Positions 16,938 through 24,928 of a stretch of 64,000 nt of DNA are shown piece by piece. Position 1 is the first letter of the stretch. The number at the start of each line of letters is the position of its first letter. The notes under the pieces were generated by a model. It worked only from the letters and a program-made list of their open reading frames with translations. It had not been told where the DNA came from and did no database searches. Origin of the DNA: RZYX01 sp036654375 (lineage in GTDB: Bacteria; Bacillota; Clostridia; Oscillospirales; Acutalibacteraceae); the NCBI GenBank assembly GCA_036654375.1, contig JAVVSD010000008.1, forward strand, positions 1 through 64,000, given 5' to 3'. The position numbers were made by a program, and so were the translations under genes.

Positions 16938-18467
16938 TCATTCTTTCCAAAACTTGCGGTCAAGGCTTCGGTACTGAATAGCCTCGGCAATATGCTTTGT
17001 ATCGATAATATCGCACTTGTCCAAATCCGCAACAGTTCGTGCGATTTTAAGAACCTTGTCATAAGCTCTGGCAGAAAGGCCAAGATGCTCAAAAGCGTCC
17101 TTAAGCATCGCTTTTGCAGGAGGGGTAAGCTTGCAGAAGTCACGAACCATTGTTGAACTCATTCGTGCATTGCAGTTAATATAAGTCCCCTCAAACCGCT
17201 GCCTTTGAAGTTTTCTTGCCTCGTTAACACGAGTGCGTATTTGCACGCTTTTTTCACCACATGATTCATCGGAAAGCTGTTCAAACTCAACAGGTGCAAC
17301 CTCAACATGAATATCTATTCTGTCAAGTAGCGGACCAGAAACTCTTGCAAGATACCTTGCAGCAGCACCGCTTGGGCAGGTGCAACGCCTTGTCGGATGT
17401 CCAAAAAAACCGCAAGGGCAAGGATTCATGGCACAGACAAGCATTACAGAGCAGGGATATGAAAGTGAGCCAGCGGCCCTTGAAATTGTAATAACTCCAT
17501 CTTCAATAGGTTGACGCAAAATTTCCATAGATGAGCGGGAAAACTCTGGGAGTTCATCAAGGAACAAAACGCCATTGTGCGAAAGAGAGATTTCTCCGGG
17601 TTTAGGAATTGCACCACCGCCAGAAAGACCGGCAGGAGAAACAGTGTGATGCGGTGAGCGAAAAGGTCGTTGCGTTATAAGGGAAACATCGCCTTTTAAT
17701 GCACCGGCAACGGAGTAAATTTCAGTTGTTTCAATGGATTCTTCAAAGCTCATCTCGGGCATTATTGATGGCAACCGCTTTGCAAGCATACTTTTGCCAG
17801 AGCCTGGTGGACCAATCATCATAACATTATGTCCTCCGGCAGCTGCAACCTCAAGTGCGCGTTTTGCTTCAAATTGACCTTTGACTTCGCAAAAATCTGG
17901 CAGAACAGCTGTGTCATCAAGCGTTTCAAAGTTTTCGGCAACGCAGGCGGTCAAAGGCTCTGTGCCATCAAGATGTGCAAGCAACTCTTTAATGTTGTGA
18001 ACGGGAAAAACATTTATTCCATCAACAACACAGGCTTCTGCTGAATTACCAAAAGGAATAAAAACATTTGCAATTCCAAAGTTTTTAGCCCTTATAACCA
18101 TAGGAAGAACACCATTTATTTGCCGTATATCTCCACCAAGTGAAACTTCTCCAAGAAATGCACAGCCATCAGTCTGGCATCTTAGCTGGCCAGATGAAAG
18201 GAGTAGGGCAACAAAAATAGGAAGGTCATAGATAGGTCCTTCTTTTTTAAAATCCGCGGGTGCAAGGTTAACGGTAATACGGCTGACGGGAAACTCAAGA
18301 CCACAATTTTTGATGGCAGAACGAACACGCTCTCGTGACTCACCAACAGAGGAGTCAGGAAGACCAACCAAATCAAAACGAGGAAGTCCGGACGATAAAT
18401 CCGCTTCGACCTCAACCATATAGGCATTCATGCCAAAAAGTCCCATGCTGTAAACTTTAGAAACCAA
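16938..18467 (-). CDS. comM: ComM/YifB-family Mg-chelatase-like AAA+ ATPase
   Basis: A 509-residue hexameric AAA+ ATPase. Gram-negative ComM promotes branch migration during natural transformation; the role in Bacillota is less clear. The N-terminal Lon-like domain (SKVYSMGLFG to about 170) is followed by the AAA+ module with Walker A GPPGSGKS near 217, a Walker B segment FLDELPEF, and a Cys-rich insert CPCGFFG...CTC. The frame extends upstream to a GTG at 18503, but a promoter -10 box overlaps that codon. TTG at 18467 follows GAGGTG by eight bases and gives the family's usual N terminus. No other competence gene is nearby. Confidence 0.9.
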   Translation of the reverse strand: MVSKVYSMGLFGMNAYMVEVEADLSSGLPRFDLVGLPDSSVGESRERVRSAIKNCGLEFPVSRITVNLAPADFKKEGPIYDLPIFVALLLSSGQLRCQTDGCAFLGEVSLGGDIRQINGVLPMVIRAKNFGIANVFIPFGNSAEACVVDGINVFPVHNIKELLAHLDGTEPLTACVAENFETLDDTAVLPDFCEVKGQFEAKRALEVAAAGGHNVMMIGPPGSGKSMLAKRLPSIMPEMSFEESIETTEIYSVAGALKGDVSLITQRPFRSPHHTVSPAGLSGGGAIPKPGEISLSHNGVLFLDELPEFSRSSMEILRQPIEDGVITISRAAGSLSYPCSVMLVCAMNPCPCGFFGHPTRRCTCPSGAAARYLARVSGPLLDRIDIHVEVAPVEFEQLSDESCGEKSVQIRTRVNEARKLQRQRFEGTYINCNARMSSTMVRDFCKLTPPAKAMLKDAFEHLGLSARAYDKVLKIARTVADLDKCDIIDTKHIAEAIQYRSLDRKFWKE

Positions 18468-18494
18468 ATCAACTGCACCTCTTTCTAACATGGA

Positions 18495-18523
18495 ATTATA
18501 CACTATTTAGATGTGACAGACAA
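18495..18523 (-). promoter_or_regulatory. Promoter of comM
   Basis: On the minus strand TTGTCT (18518-18523) and a perfect TATAAT (18495-18500) are 17 bases apart. The -10 box lies inside the extended reading frame, which argues that translation starts downstream at 18467. Confidence 0.75.
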
Positions 18524-18558
18524 GTATCGCAGATGATAATCAGTTAATTATTATGTGT

Positions 18559-18587
18559 TTGACAAAATATATTCATAGCAGTATTAT
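18559..18587 (+). promoter_or_regulatory. Promoter of the phosphohexomutase gene
   Basis: A perfect TTGACA (18559-18564) and TATTAT (18582-18587) are separated by 17 bases, about 80 bases before the start codon. Confidence 0.85.
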
Positions 18588-18667
18588 ATTTATAATTATT
18601 TTTGGAATAGTTAAACAAATGATAAAAGAATATATTGAATCCAAAAACAAACAACATGGAGGCAATT

Positions 18668-20389
18668 ATGCAAAATATAAATGAACTTTACAAGCTGTGG
18701 AGAGAAAAATGCACAGGGGATAAAGCCCTTGTTGAAGAGCTTGAAAAAATAGATGGTAAAGAGGAAGAAATTCTTGACCGTTTTTACAAAAGCCTTGAAT
18801 TTGGCACAGCCGGCTTGCGTGGAATCCTTGGAGCAGGCACGAACAGAATGAATATCTATACAGTTGGTCAGGCAACACAGGGACTTTGCGACTTTTTAAA
18901 TGCAACCTACAAAAATCCAAGCGTTGCAATAGCATATGATTCGCGAAATAACTCCGAGCTTTTTGCAAAGCACGCGGCTGGAGTTTTTGCAGCGAATGGA
19001 ATAAAGGCACACTTTTTCACAACTCTTGTTCCAACCCCAATGCTTTCTTTTGCAGTGCGCAAACTCAACTGCCAGTCAGGAATAATAATTACAGCAAGCC
19101 ACAATCCGGCTGCTTATAATGGCTATAAATGTTATGACCCTGAAGGATATCAGATGACAGATGCAGCCGCCAAAAAGACCTATGGGTACATTCAAAAGGT
19201 TGATATGTTTGAGGGCGTTAAGCATATGTGCTTTGAAGATGCGCTTGCAAATGGTCAGGCAGACCTTGTAAAGGCGGAACTTATCGAAGAATATTATCAA
19301 CTCGTTCAGAGCAAAAATATCAATCCTGAGGAGTGTAAAAAAGCAGGACTCAAGGTTATATACACTCCACTTAATGGAGCGGGCAATGTTCCTGTAAGAG
19401 AGATTCTTAAAAGAATTGGAATAGAAGATGTAACAGTTGTTGCAGAGCAGGAAATGCCAAATGGAGATTTCCCAACTTGTCCATATCCAAACCCGGAAAT
19501 TAGGCAGGCTTTTGAGTGTGCCTTAAAGCACGCGCAGGGGCAAAATGCAGATTTACTTTTGGCAACGGACCCGGATTGCGACAGAGTTGGCATTGCAGTG
19601 TTTGACGGCAAAGAATATCAGCTGATGAGCGGTAACGAAGTTGGAGCAATGTTTACGGAATATGTTCTTTCACAGTATAAAGAGAAAAATAGAATGCCTA
19701 AAAACCCAGTTGTTGTGAAGTCAATTGTTACAACAAAGCTTGTTGAGGCAATTGCAGCAAAATATGGTGCCAAAACAAGCAATCTTATGACAGGCTTTAA
19801 ATACATTGGAGAGCTTATTACAAATCTTGAAAAAGAGGGAAGAGCAAGCGACTTTGTTATTGGCATGGAGGAAAGCTATGGGTATCTTTTAGGTACACAC
19901 GCAAGGGATAAGGATGCCGTTGTCGCATCAATGCTTGTTTGCGAAATGGCAGCATATTATAAAACACAGGGCAAAACACTTATAGATGTGATGAACGATA
20001 TATACGAAGAATATGGTATGTATCTTAATAAGGTTGACAATTTCGCTTTTGAGGGTGCATCAGGTATGCAGGCAATGTCTGGCATAATGAATAACCTCAG
20101 AACAAATGCACCATCAAGTATTGCAGGACTCGAAGTTCTTTGCGTTTCTGATTATAAAAGCGGTACAAAGACAGATACAAAAACAGGCGCAGTTTCAAAG
20201 ATTGACTTACCAAGCTCAAATGTATTATCATATACATTACCAAATGGAAGTGAAGTTATTGTCAGACCTTCTGGCACAGAGCCAAAAATAAAGATTTATT
20301 TTACTTCCTGTGCAAAGACAAAAGAGCTTGCACAGGAGCTTTATGGCAAAATGGCTGAGGAAATGAAGCAATTTATGAAGGTAGATTGA
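18668..20389 (+). CDS. Phosphoglucomutase/phosphomannomutase (alpha-D-phosphohexomutase family)
   Basis: Interconverts hexose 1- and 6-phosphates, feeding UDP-glucose and polysaccharide synthesis or glycogen breakdown. The 573 residues match the long PgcA-like form. Motifs are the FGTAGLRG segment near 46, the catalytic phosphoserine loop TASHNP (Ser144), the metal loop DPDCDR, the sugar-binding GMEESYGY, and the C-terminal phosphate-binding RPSGTEPK. An in-frame ATG lies further upstream, but the ATG at 18668 is placed directly after GGAGG. A small membrane protein gene follows 12 bases later and is probably co-transcribed. The malQ gene at 26.6 kb could supply related glucan intermediates (inference). 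Confidence 0.95.
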   Translation: MQNINELYKLWREKCTGDKALVEELEKIDGKEEEILDRFYKSLEFGTAGLRGILGAGTNRMNIYTVGQATQGLCDFLNATYKNPSVAIAYDSRNNSELFAKHAAGVFAANGIKAHFFTTLVPTPMLSFAVRKLNCQSGIIITASHNPAAYNGYKCYDPEGYQMTDAAAKKTYGYIQKVDMFEGVKHMCFEDALANGQADLVKAELIEEYYQLVQSKNINPEECKKAGLKVIYTPLNGAGNVPVREILKRIGIEDVTVVAEQEMPNGDFPTCPYPNPEIRQAFECALKHAQGQNADLLLATDPDCDRVGIAVFDGKEYQLMSGNEVGAMFTEYVLSQYKEKNRMPKNPVVVKSIVTTKLVEAIAAKYGAKTSNLMTGFKYIGELITNLEKEGRASDFVIGMEESYGYLLGTHARDKDAVVASMLVCEMAAYYKTQGKTLIDVMNDIYEEYGMYLNKVDNFAFEGASGMQAMSGIMNNLRTNAPSSIAGLEVLCVSDYKSGTKTDTKTGAVSKIDLPSSNVLSYTLPNGSEVIVRPSGTEPKIKIYFTSCAKTKELAQELYGKMAEEMKQFMKVD

Positions 20390-20401
20390 GAGGTTAAAGT
20401 T

Positions 20402-20644
20402 ATGTCTGGAAATAATGCAAAATGGTTCACAAGGGCAGTTGCTGTCTTTTTGGCAGTTATAATCCTTGGTGGAGTTGTGCTTGGCGCTTTGCAGTCTTTT
20501 GCAATGGGGCCAATGTATACTACTCTTTCAATTGTAAACACAGGACAGTCAAACACAAACTATTGGATTATTATTGCCGCAGTTGTTGCAATTGTGGTAT
20601 TAGTAGGTGCAATTGTCTTGCCAAAGTTGCTAAAAAAGAAATAA
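20402..20644 (+). CDS. Small membrane protein, unknown function
   Basis: An 80-residue hydrophobic protein with two membrane segments (about 9-32 and 54-74) separated by a short polar loop, and a Lys-rich C-terminal tail (KLLKKK). The first segment could also be a signal peptide ending near LQSFA. It is not recognised as a known family. It starts 12 bases after the phosphohexomutase gene with GAGAGG upstream, so translation in the same operon is likely. The Lys-rich tail should stay in the cytoplasm. Confidence 0.7.
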   Translation: MSGNNAKWFTRAVAVFLAVIILGGVVLGALQSFAMGPMYTTLSIVNTGQSNTNYWIIIAAVVAIVVLVGAIVLPKLLKKK

Positions 20645-20757
20645 AATCAATTAAAAAATGGGGATAAACAAAGGATTATTCATATTTTTAGGCGTTTACT
20701 GGTGGTAATCATTAAAAATTAGCTCATTAATTTGTAAAAATTTACAAGTAAAATTGA
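20645..20757. other. Intergenic, nothing recognised
   Basis: This is the first part of the gene-free stretch between the small membrane protein and the sigma-factor gene. It is AT-rich, with no terminator of convincing strength and no ORF with a ribosome-binding site. Confidence 0.4.
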
Positions 20758-20786
20758 TTGACAAAAGTTATTATCTATATTATGAT
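20758..20786 (+). promoter_or_regulatory. Strong promoter upstream of the SigH-like gene
   Basis: A perfect TTGACA (20758-20763) and TATGAT (20781-20786, one mismatch) are separated by 17 bases. The start codon is ~180 bases away, giving an unusually long leader with no strong hairpin seen. Confidence 0.75.
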
Positions 20787-20970
20787 AAATCCTGCATAAA
20801 CCAATAAAAGAATATTTACCGTTTTTTACCGTATAAAATTAATTAATATATTATTATCCGTAGAGATACATATGTTAAACCAATAATTTAGAGTGGAATG
20901 TACATAGAATAATCAGACCTTTCGTGCGTGTGTTTTTATAACGCATATGAACATCTGGGGGGCAAATACC

Positions 20971-21549
20971 TTGGCTGACGCTTTATTCAGTAACCGTAAT
21001 TTAACTGATGAGCAGTTAGTTCGCCTTGCACAGGGCGGAGATGATGGGGCAATAAAGGTGCTGGTATCACGGTATGCAATCCTTGTCACAAAGAAGGCAT
21101 CTCGTTATTCGTGCAATACCATTTTAACCGAGGATTTATCCCAAGAAGGGATGTTTGGATTACTTTCCGCAGTTTACAGTTTTAACCAGAATTCGGAAAC
21201 CCTGTTTAAAACCTATGCGGACAAGTGTATATCAAACTGTATGCTGTCTGCGGTAAAGGCATATTCAAGGAAGAAGCATCTTCCGCTTAATTCATTTATC
21301 TCACTCGACAGTGACAAGCTTGAGCTTGCAGAGTCGACAAATCCAGAGGATATTATTATTGCAAGTGATGAAGTTTCCAGGATGATGGGAACCATCGAAA
21401 AGCGGCTCTCACCGTTTGAGAGGAGCATTGTAATTCTCTATCTATCTGGCAAAAGCTATTCAGAAATAGCGAGTGAACTCCAAATTTCGCAAAAGTCAGT
21501 TGACAATGCAATGCAAAGAGTTCACAAAAAACTAAAGGCGAAAGCCTGA
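20971..21549 (+). CDS. RNA polymerase sigma factor, SigH-like
   Basis: A 192-residue sigma-70-family factor resembling stationary-phase SigH (Spo0H) rather than ECF factors. Region 2 contains LTEDLSQEGMFGLLSAVYSF and the TYADKCISNCMLSAVKAY core-binding and -10-recognition helices, followed by KHLPLNSFISLD as in SigH. Region 4 holds the helix-turn-helix YSEIASELQISQKSVDNAMQ near 165-185. The frame opens with an ATG at 20947 that lacks a ribosome-binding site. TTG at 20971 has GGGGGG eight bases before it and is preferred. No anti-sigma gene is adjacent. It may be the true SigH or a paralogue; only a genome-wide comparison can say. Confidence 0.87.
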   Translation: MADALFSNRNLTDEQLVRLAQGGDDGAIKVLVSRYAILVTKKASRYSCNTILTEDLSQEGMFGLLSAVYSFNQNSETLFKTYADKCISNCMLSAVKAYSRKKHLPLNSFISLDSDKLELAESTNPEDIIIASDEVSRMMGTIEKRLSPFERSIVILYLSGKSYSEIASELQISQKSVDNAMQRVHKKLKAKA

Positions 21550-21657
21550 TTATCTTGGTCAAGGCAGTGTGTTGCACTGTTTTATGTCCGTAATGTCTTT
21601 AAAAGGCAGTGCTTCCGCACAAGGGCAGAAATATTTTTATCAAGCGAGGTTAACAAC

Positions 21658-21936
21658 ATGTACGAAGACAAGACACTCATTTGTAAAGAATGCGGCGAAG
21701 AATTTATCTTTACTGCAGGAGAACAGGAATTTTACGCAGAAAAAGGTTTTGAGAATGAGCCTCAGCGCTGCAAAACTTGCCGTGATACACGCAAGAACGC
21801 AGCAAAGGCAGAGCGTGAAATGTTCGAAGCTGTATGTGCATCATGTGGACAGACAGCAAAAGTTCCTTTTAGACCACGCGAAGATCGCCCTGTATATTGC
21901 AGTGAGTGCTTTGCAAAGATGAAGGAAGAAGCATAA
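21658..21936 (+). CDS. Zinc-ribbon domain protein
   Basis: A 92-residue protein with four CxxC pairs (Cys9/12, 38/41, 60/63, 81/84), enough for two zinc sites. The first half matches the probable zinc-ribbon family that often begins with a KTLxCKECGxxFxF-type segment; the second half is a CASCG...PVYCSECF ribbon. The function is unknown; nucleic-acid or protein binding is likely from the fold. It lies 108 bases after the sigma-factor gene with GCGAGG before ATG, and a strong terminator follows. It may be read from the sigma-factor transcript. Confidence 0.82.
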   Translation: MYEDKTLICKECGEEFIFTAGEQEFYAEKGFENEPQRCKTCRDTRKNAAKAEREMFEAVCASCGQTAKVPFRPREDRPVYCSECFAKMKEEA

Positions 21937-21974
21937 TTTTTTCTAACTCTTACATTACTAAATTATGCGAATTT

Positions 21975-22004
21975 GGAGTTGCCTTTTGGCAACTCCTTTT
22001 TGTT
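21975..22004 (+). terminator. Terminator after the zinc-ribbon gene
   Basis: A perfect 9-base stem (21975-21983 with 21988-21996) closes a TTTT loop and is followed by a T-run. Confidence 0.92.
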
Positions 22005-22290
22005 TGTAATACAAAAAAGTAATAGCACAAATTAGAAATGAATAAAATTCACTTTTTCTATGATACAGACAAAAAACAAGCAGTTAGAAGATAGCCTTTC
22101 AATAATGTTAAGTTGAAAATTATGAAGAAAGGCTAAAGCAATAAAACACTACCTATAAAATTGGTTTAATAATGGTTGCTAATTGAAACATTTTGCAGTG
22201 CGTTTTTATTTTAAGGTGTCTAATGTATGGAAAGTTCAAAATCGTAAACACTGTAATTAAATGTTTCTATACTCAGCAAAATTAAATTAA
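22005..22290. other. Gene-free intergenic stretch
   Basis: This AT-rich stretch between the terminator and the nadE promoter has no credible ORF. A 9-base inverted repeat (TAGCCTTTC near 22092 with its complement near 22127) has a long loop and no T-run. Nothing else is recognised. Confidence 0.4.
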
Positions 22291-22319
22291 TTGAAAATGT
22301 ATAGTGGTTGTTATATAAT
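22291..22319 (+). promoter_or_regulatory. Promoter of nadE
   Basis: TTGAAA (22291-22296) and a perfect TATAAT (22314-22319) are separated by 17 bases, 47 bases before the start codon. Confidence 0.85.
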
Positions 22320-22366
22320 GGAAATGTTTAAGGTTAAATTATAAAACTTTATGTGAGGTTTTTAAT

Positions 22367-24295
22367 ATGGAAATGGGTTTTGTTAAGGTTGCGTCACTTA
22401 GTCCCGAAACTTTTGTCGCAAACCCGGAAAAGAATATGCAGTCTGCACTGTCAGAGATTCTTTTAGCGGCAAAAAAAAATGCACAGGTAATTGCGTTGCC
22501 CGAGCTGTTTTTATCGGGATACACCTGTGCTGATTTATTTTCTCAAGAGTTGCTGATTGATGCCTGCAAGAAAGCACTTAAAAACATACTTGCACAGACA
22601 AAGTTATTGTCAGCTATAATAATAATCGGAATGCCACTTAAGTTGGACAATCGTCTTTATAATGTCGCGGCAGTCATGCAAAAGGGAAAGCTGTTGGGAT
22701 TTGTGCCAAAGACATATATTCCATCTTATAACGAGTTTTATGAAAAGCGTTGGTTTTGCTCTGGCAAGGATGCAGGAGTTGACAGCATAAAGTTTGGGAA
22801 TGAGATTGTGCCTTTTGGCAAGATTTTGTTTAAAATGAGCGATACAGTAACAATGGGAGTAGAGATATGTGAGGACCTTTGGACACCTGTTTCACCAAGC
22901 TCTTTAATGGCATTGGAAGGTGCAAATATAATTGTTAATATTTCTGCAAGTGATGAGCTTGTTACAAAGCATGAATACAGAAAAGACCTTATAGCCATTC
23001 AGAGTGCAAGGGGATTTTGTGCCTATGTTTATTCGAGCGCAGGAACAGGTGAGTCAACAACAGACCTTGTTTTTTCAGGGGCATGTATCATTGCCGAAAA
23101 TGGAAATATAGTTGCAGAAAGTGAACGATTCAAGTTGGGGTCAAACAGTGCTTTTGCCTGCATTGATATTCAAAAGCTGAATTCAGAACGAGTTAAAACA
23201 AACACATTTGCAGATAATGCAATCGACTGCTTGAACGCATTTGGAAAATCAAGGATAATCGAGTGTGAAATAGAAGAACTTGCGTTAAAAGATACAGATA
23301 AAAAGATAAATCCATATCCCTTTGTTCCACAGGACAGCAGGGAGAGGAACGAGCGGTGCAAAGAAATTCTTGAAATCCAGTCAGCTGGTCTTATCAAGAG
23401 AATGAGGCATACAGGGCTTAAAAAAGCGATAATTGGCATTTCTGGAGGGCTTGATTCAACTCTTGCGTTGCTTGTAACAGCAAGGGCAATGGAAAAGATA
23501 GAGCTTCCAATGCAAAACATAATTTGCATCACAATGCCGGGCTTTGGAACAACCGACACAACCTATACAAATGCTCTTGAACTTGTATCTTCAATGGGCG
23601 CAAGCCTTAAGGAAATCGACATCAAGCCTGCTTGCATTCAGCACATGAAGGACATAGGGCATGACATAAATGTGCATGATGTCACCTATGAAAATACGCA
23701 GGCAAGAGAGAGAACACAAATTCTTATGGACTACGCAAACAAGGAAGGCGCTTTGCTTGTGGGAACAGGTGATTTAAGTGAGCTTGCAATGGGCTGGTGC
23801 ACATATAACGGCGACCATATGAGTATGTATGGGGTTAATGCAGGAGTTCCCAAAACACTCGTTCGTCATCTTGTAAAGAATGTTGCAGACAATTCAGATA
23901 ATAAAACATCAAGCGTTCTTTTAAGAGTGCTTGATACTCCAGTTAGTCCAGAACTTCTTCCTCCTGATGAAAATGGAAAAATTCAACAGAAGACAGAAGA
24001 GCATATAGGTCCTTATGAGTTACATGACTTTTTCCTTTATCATTTTATGCGTTTTGGAACAACTCCAGAAAAGCTTAAGTTTATTGCTAAGCTTGCGTTT
24101 GAAGAGAAGTATTCAAAAGAAGAGATTGACAAGTGGCTGGAACTGTTTGTAAAGAGGTTTTTCCAAAGTCAGTTTAAGCGTTCTTGCTTGCCAGACGGCC
24201 CAAAGGTTGGCTCGGTAAGCCTTTCTCCGAGAGGCGATTGGAGAATGCCGTCTGACGCAGATGCCCAAATATTTATCCAGAGTGCAAAGAGTTAA
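22367..24295 (+). CDS. nadE: Glutamine-hydrolysing NAD+ synthetase
   Basis: Makes NAD+ from deamido-NAD+, ATP and ammonia released from glutamine. The 642 residues are the two-domain form. An N-terminal nitrilase-type glutaminase carries the catalytic triad Glu46 (LPELFLSG), Lys115 (PKTYIPSY) and Cys168 (VEICEDLW). The C-terminal synthetase has the pyrophosphatase loop SGGLDST (359-365) and the GTGDLSELAMGW segment. It is therefore able to use glutamine without a separate amidase. ATG at 22367 follows TGAGGT at good spacing. A gene for an unknown 104-residue protein lies 43 bases downstream and is probably co-transcribed. Confidence 0.96.
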   Translation: MEMGFVKVASLSPETFVANPEKNMQSALSEILLAAKKNAQVIALPELFLSGYTCADLFSQELLIDACKKALKNILAQTKLLSAIIIIGMPLKLDNRLYNVAAVMQKGKLLGFVPKTYIPSYNEFYEKRWFCSGKDAGVDSIKFGNEIVPFGKILFKMSDTVTMGVEICEDLWTPVSPSSLMALEGANIIVNISASDELVTKHEYRKDLIAIQSARGFCAYVYSSAGTGESTTDLVFSGACIIAENGNIVAESERFKLGSNSAFACIDIQKLNSERVKTNTFADNAIDCLNAFGKSRIIECEIEELALKDTDKKINPYPFVPQDSRERNERCKEILEIQSAGLIKRMRHTGLKKAIIGISGGLDSTLALLVTARAMEKIELPMQNIICITMPGFGTTDTTYTNALELVSSMGASLKEIDIKPACIQHMKDIGHDINVHDVTYENTQARERTQILMDYANKEGALLVGTGDLSELAMGWCTYNGDHMSMYGVNAGVPKTLVRHLVKNVADNSDNKTSSVLLRVLDTPVSPELLPPDENGKIQQKTEEHIGPYELHDFFLYHFMRFGTTPEKLKFIAKLAFEEKYSKEEIDKWLELFVKRFFQSQFKRSCLPDGPKVGSVSLSPRGDWRMPSDADAQIFIQSAKS

Positions 24296-24338
24296 TTCAA
24301 TTCAAATAAAATTCATTTAAGTATTGGAGGCAACAGAA

Positions 24339-24653
24339 ATGATAGGCATAGGGAAATGGCAATTCAATGTTAATACGATGTTTTTAAAAGGCAGTGCGGC
24401 GATAGAAATAATTGATAACAATGGTAAATATGAATTTAATGCAGAAATCCCAGGGGTTAAAGACACAACAAACTACTTTATAAATAACATAAAAGAAAAT
24501 GGAAATACATTAACTGTAAATGGTGGCTCAGATCTTCTCCCGGGGAAAGAGATTACGGTGGTTGCAACCTTTGAAGATGGAGTTTGCAATGGATATATTG
24601 AAGTCCCGTTTTTGGGCAAAATTCCAATAAAGAATGGCCAAAAAATAGGGTGA
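24339..24653 (+). CDS. Unknown 104-residue protein
   Basis: Not recognised. No signal peptide or membrane segment is visible. The sequence alternates short hydrophobic and polar stretches with several Gly-Asn turns, suggesting a small beta-rich fold. A TTG at 24324 is in frame but overlaps the GGAGG motif; ATG at 24339, eight bases beyond GGAGG, is the start. It lies 43 bases after nadE and before a hairpin, so it is the probable last gene of that operon. A link to NAD metabolism is only positional. Confidence 0.75.
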   Translation: MIGIGKWQFNVNTMFLKGSAAIEIIDNNGKYEFNAEIPGVKDTTNYFINNIKENGNTLTVNGGSDLLPGKEITVVATFEDGVCNGYIEVPFLGKIPIKNGQKIG

Positions 24654-24680
24654 GAAAATTCTAATTAAAAAGTGCTAAAA

Positions 24681-24712
24681 CAAAAGCGGAGCGTCAAGAC
24701 GCCCCGCTTTTG
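24681..24712 (+). terminator. Probable terminator of the nadE operon
   Basis: A long hairpin has 9 pairs (24681-24689 with 24704-24712), one mismatch and 5 inner pairs (24691-24695 with 24698-24702). The downstream T-run is short because the Ts lie inside the stem, so efficiency is uncertain. Confidence 0.65.
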
Positions 24713-24797
24713 TGCATATCTACTAAAAAAAATGAACAAAGTTATGCCTAAAGAGGTTAAGTTTTTAAATTTATTCATAGAAAAACTAACTTTATTA

Positions 24798-24806
24798 TGT
24801 TATAAT
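24798..24806 (+). promoter_or_regulatory. Extended -10 promoter of the diguanylate cyclase gene
   Basis: TGTTATAAT combines the extended -10 TG motif with a perfect TATAAT (24801-24806). The -35 region is poor, which extended promoters tolerate. The leader would be ~115 bases. Confidence 0.6.
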
Positions 24807-24928
24807 AGAAATGAAAACAAGTAATGAATAGTTGTTACTTAAAATTAAATAATTGATTTTAGTAAAACCAAAAGGTTTTGCTGATTTTTGTACTATGTTT
24901 CAAAAGTTGATATAAAAGAGGTGATATC

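Noticed and set aside
18468..18503. Upstream GTG start for the comM gene
   Set aside because: The promoter -10 box overlaps this codon, and the extra residues are not expected in the family.
20947..20970. ATG at 20947 as start of the sigma-factor gene
   Set aside because: It lacks a ribosome-binding site; TTG at 20971 has GGGGGG at correct spacing. The ATG cannot be excluded completely.
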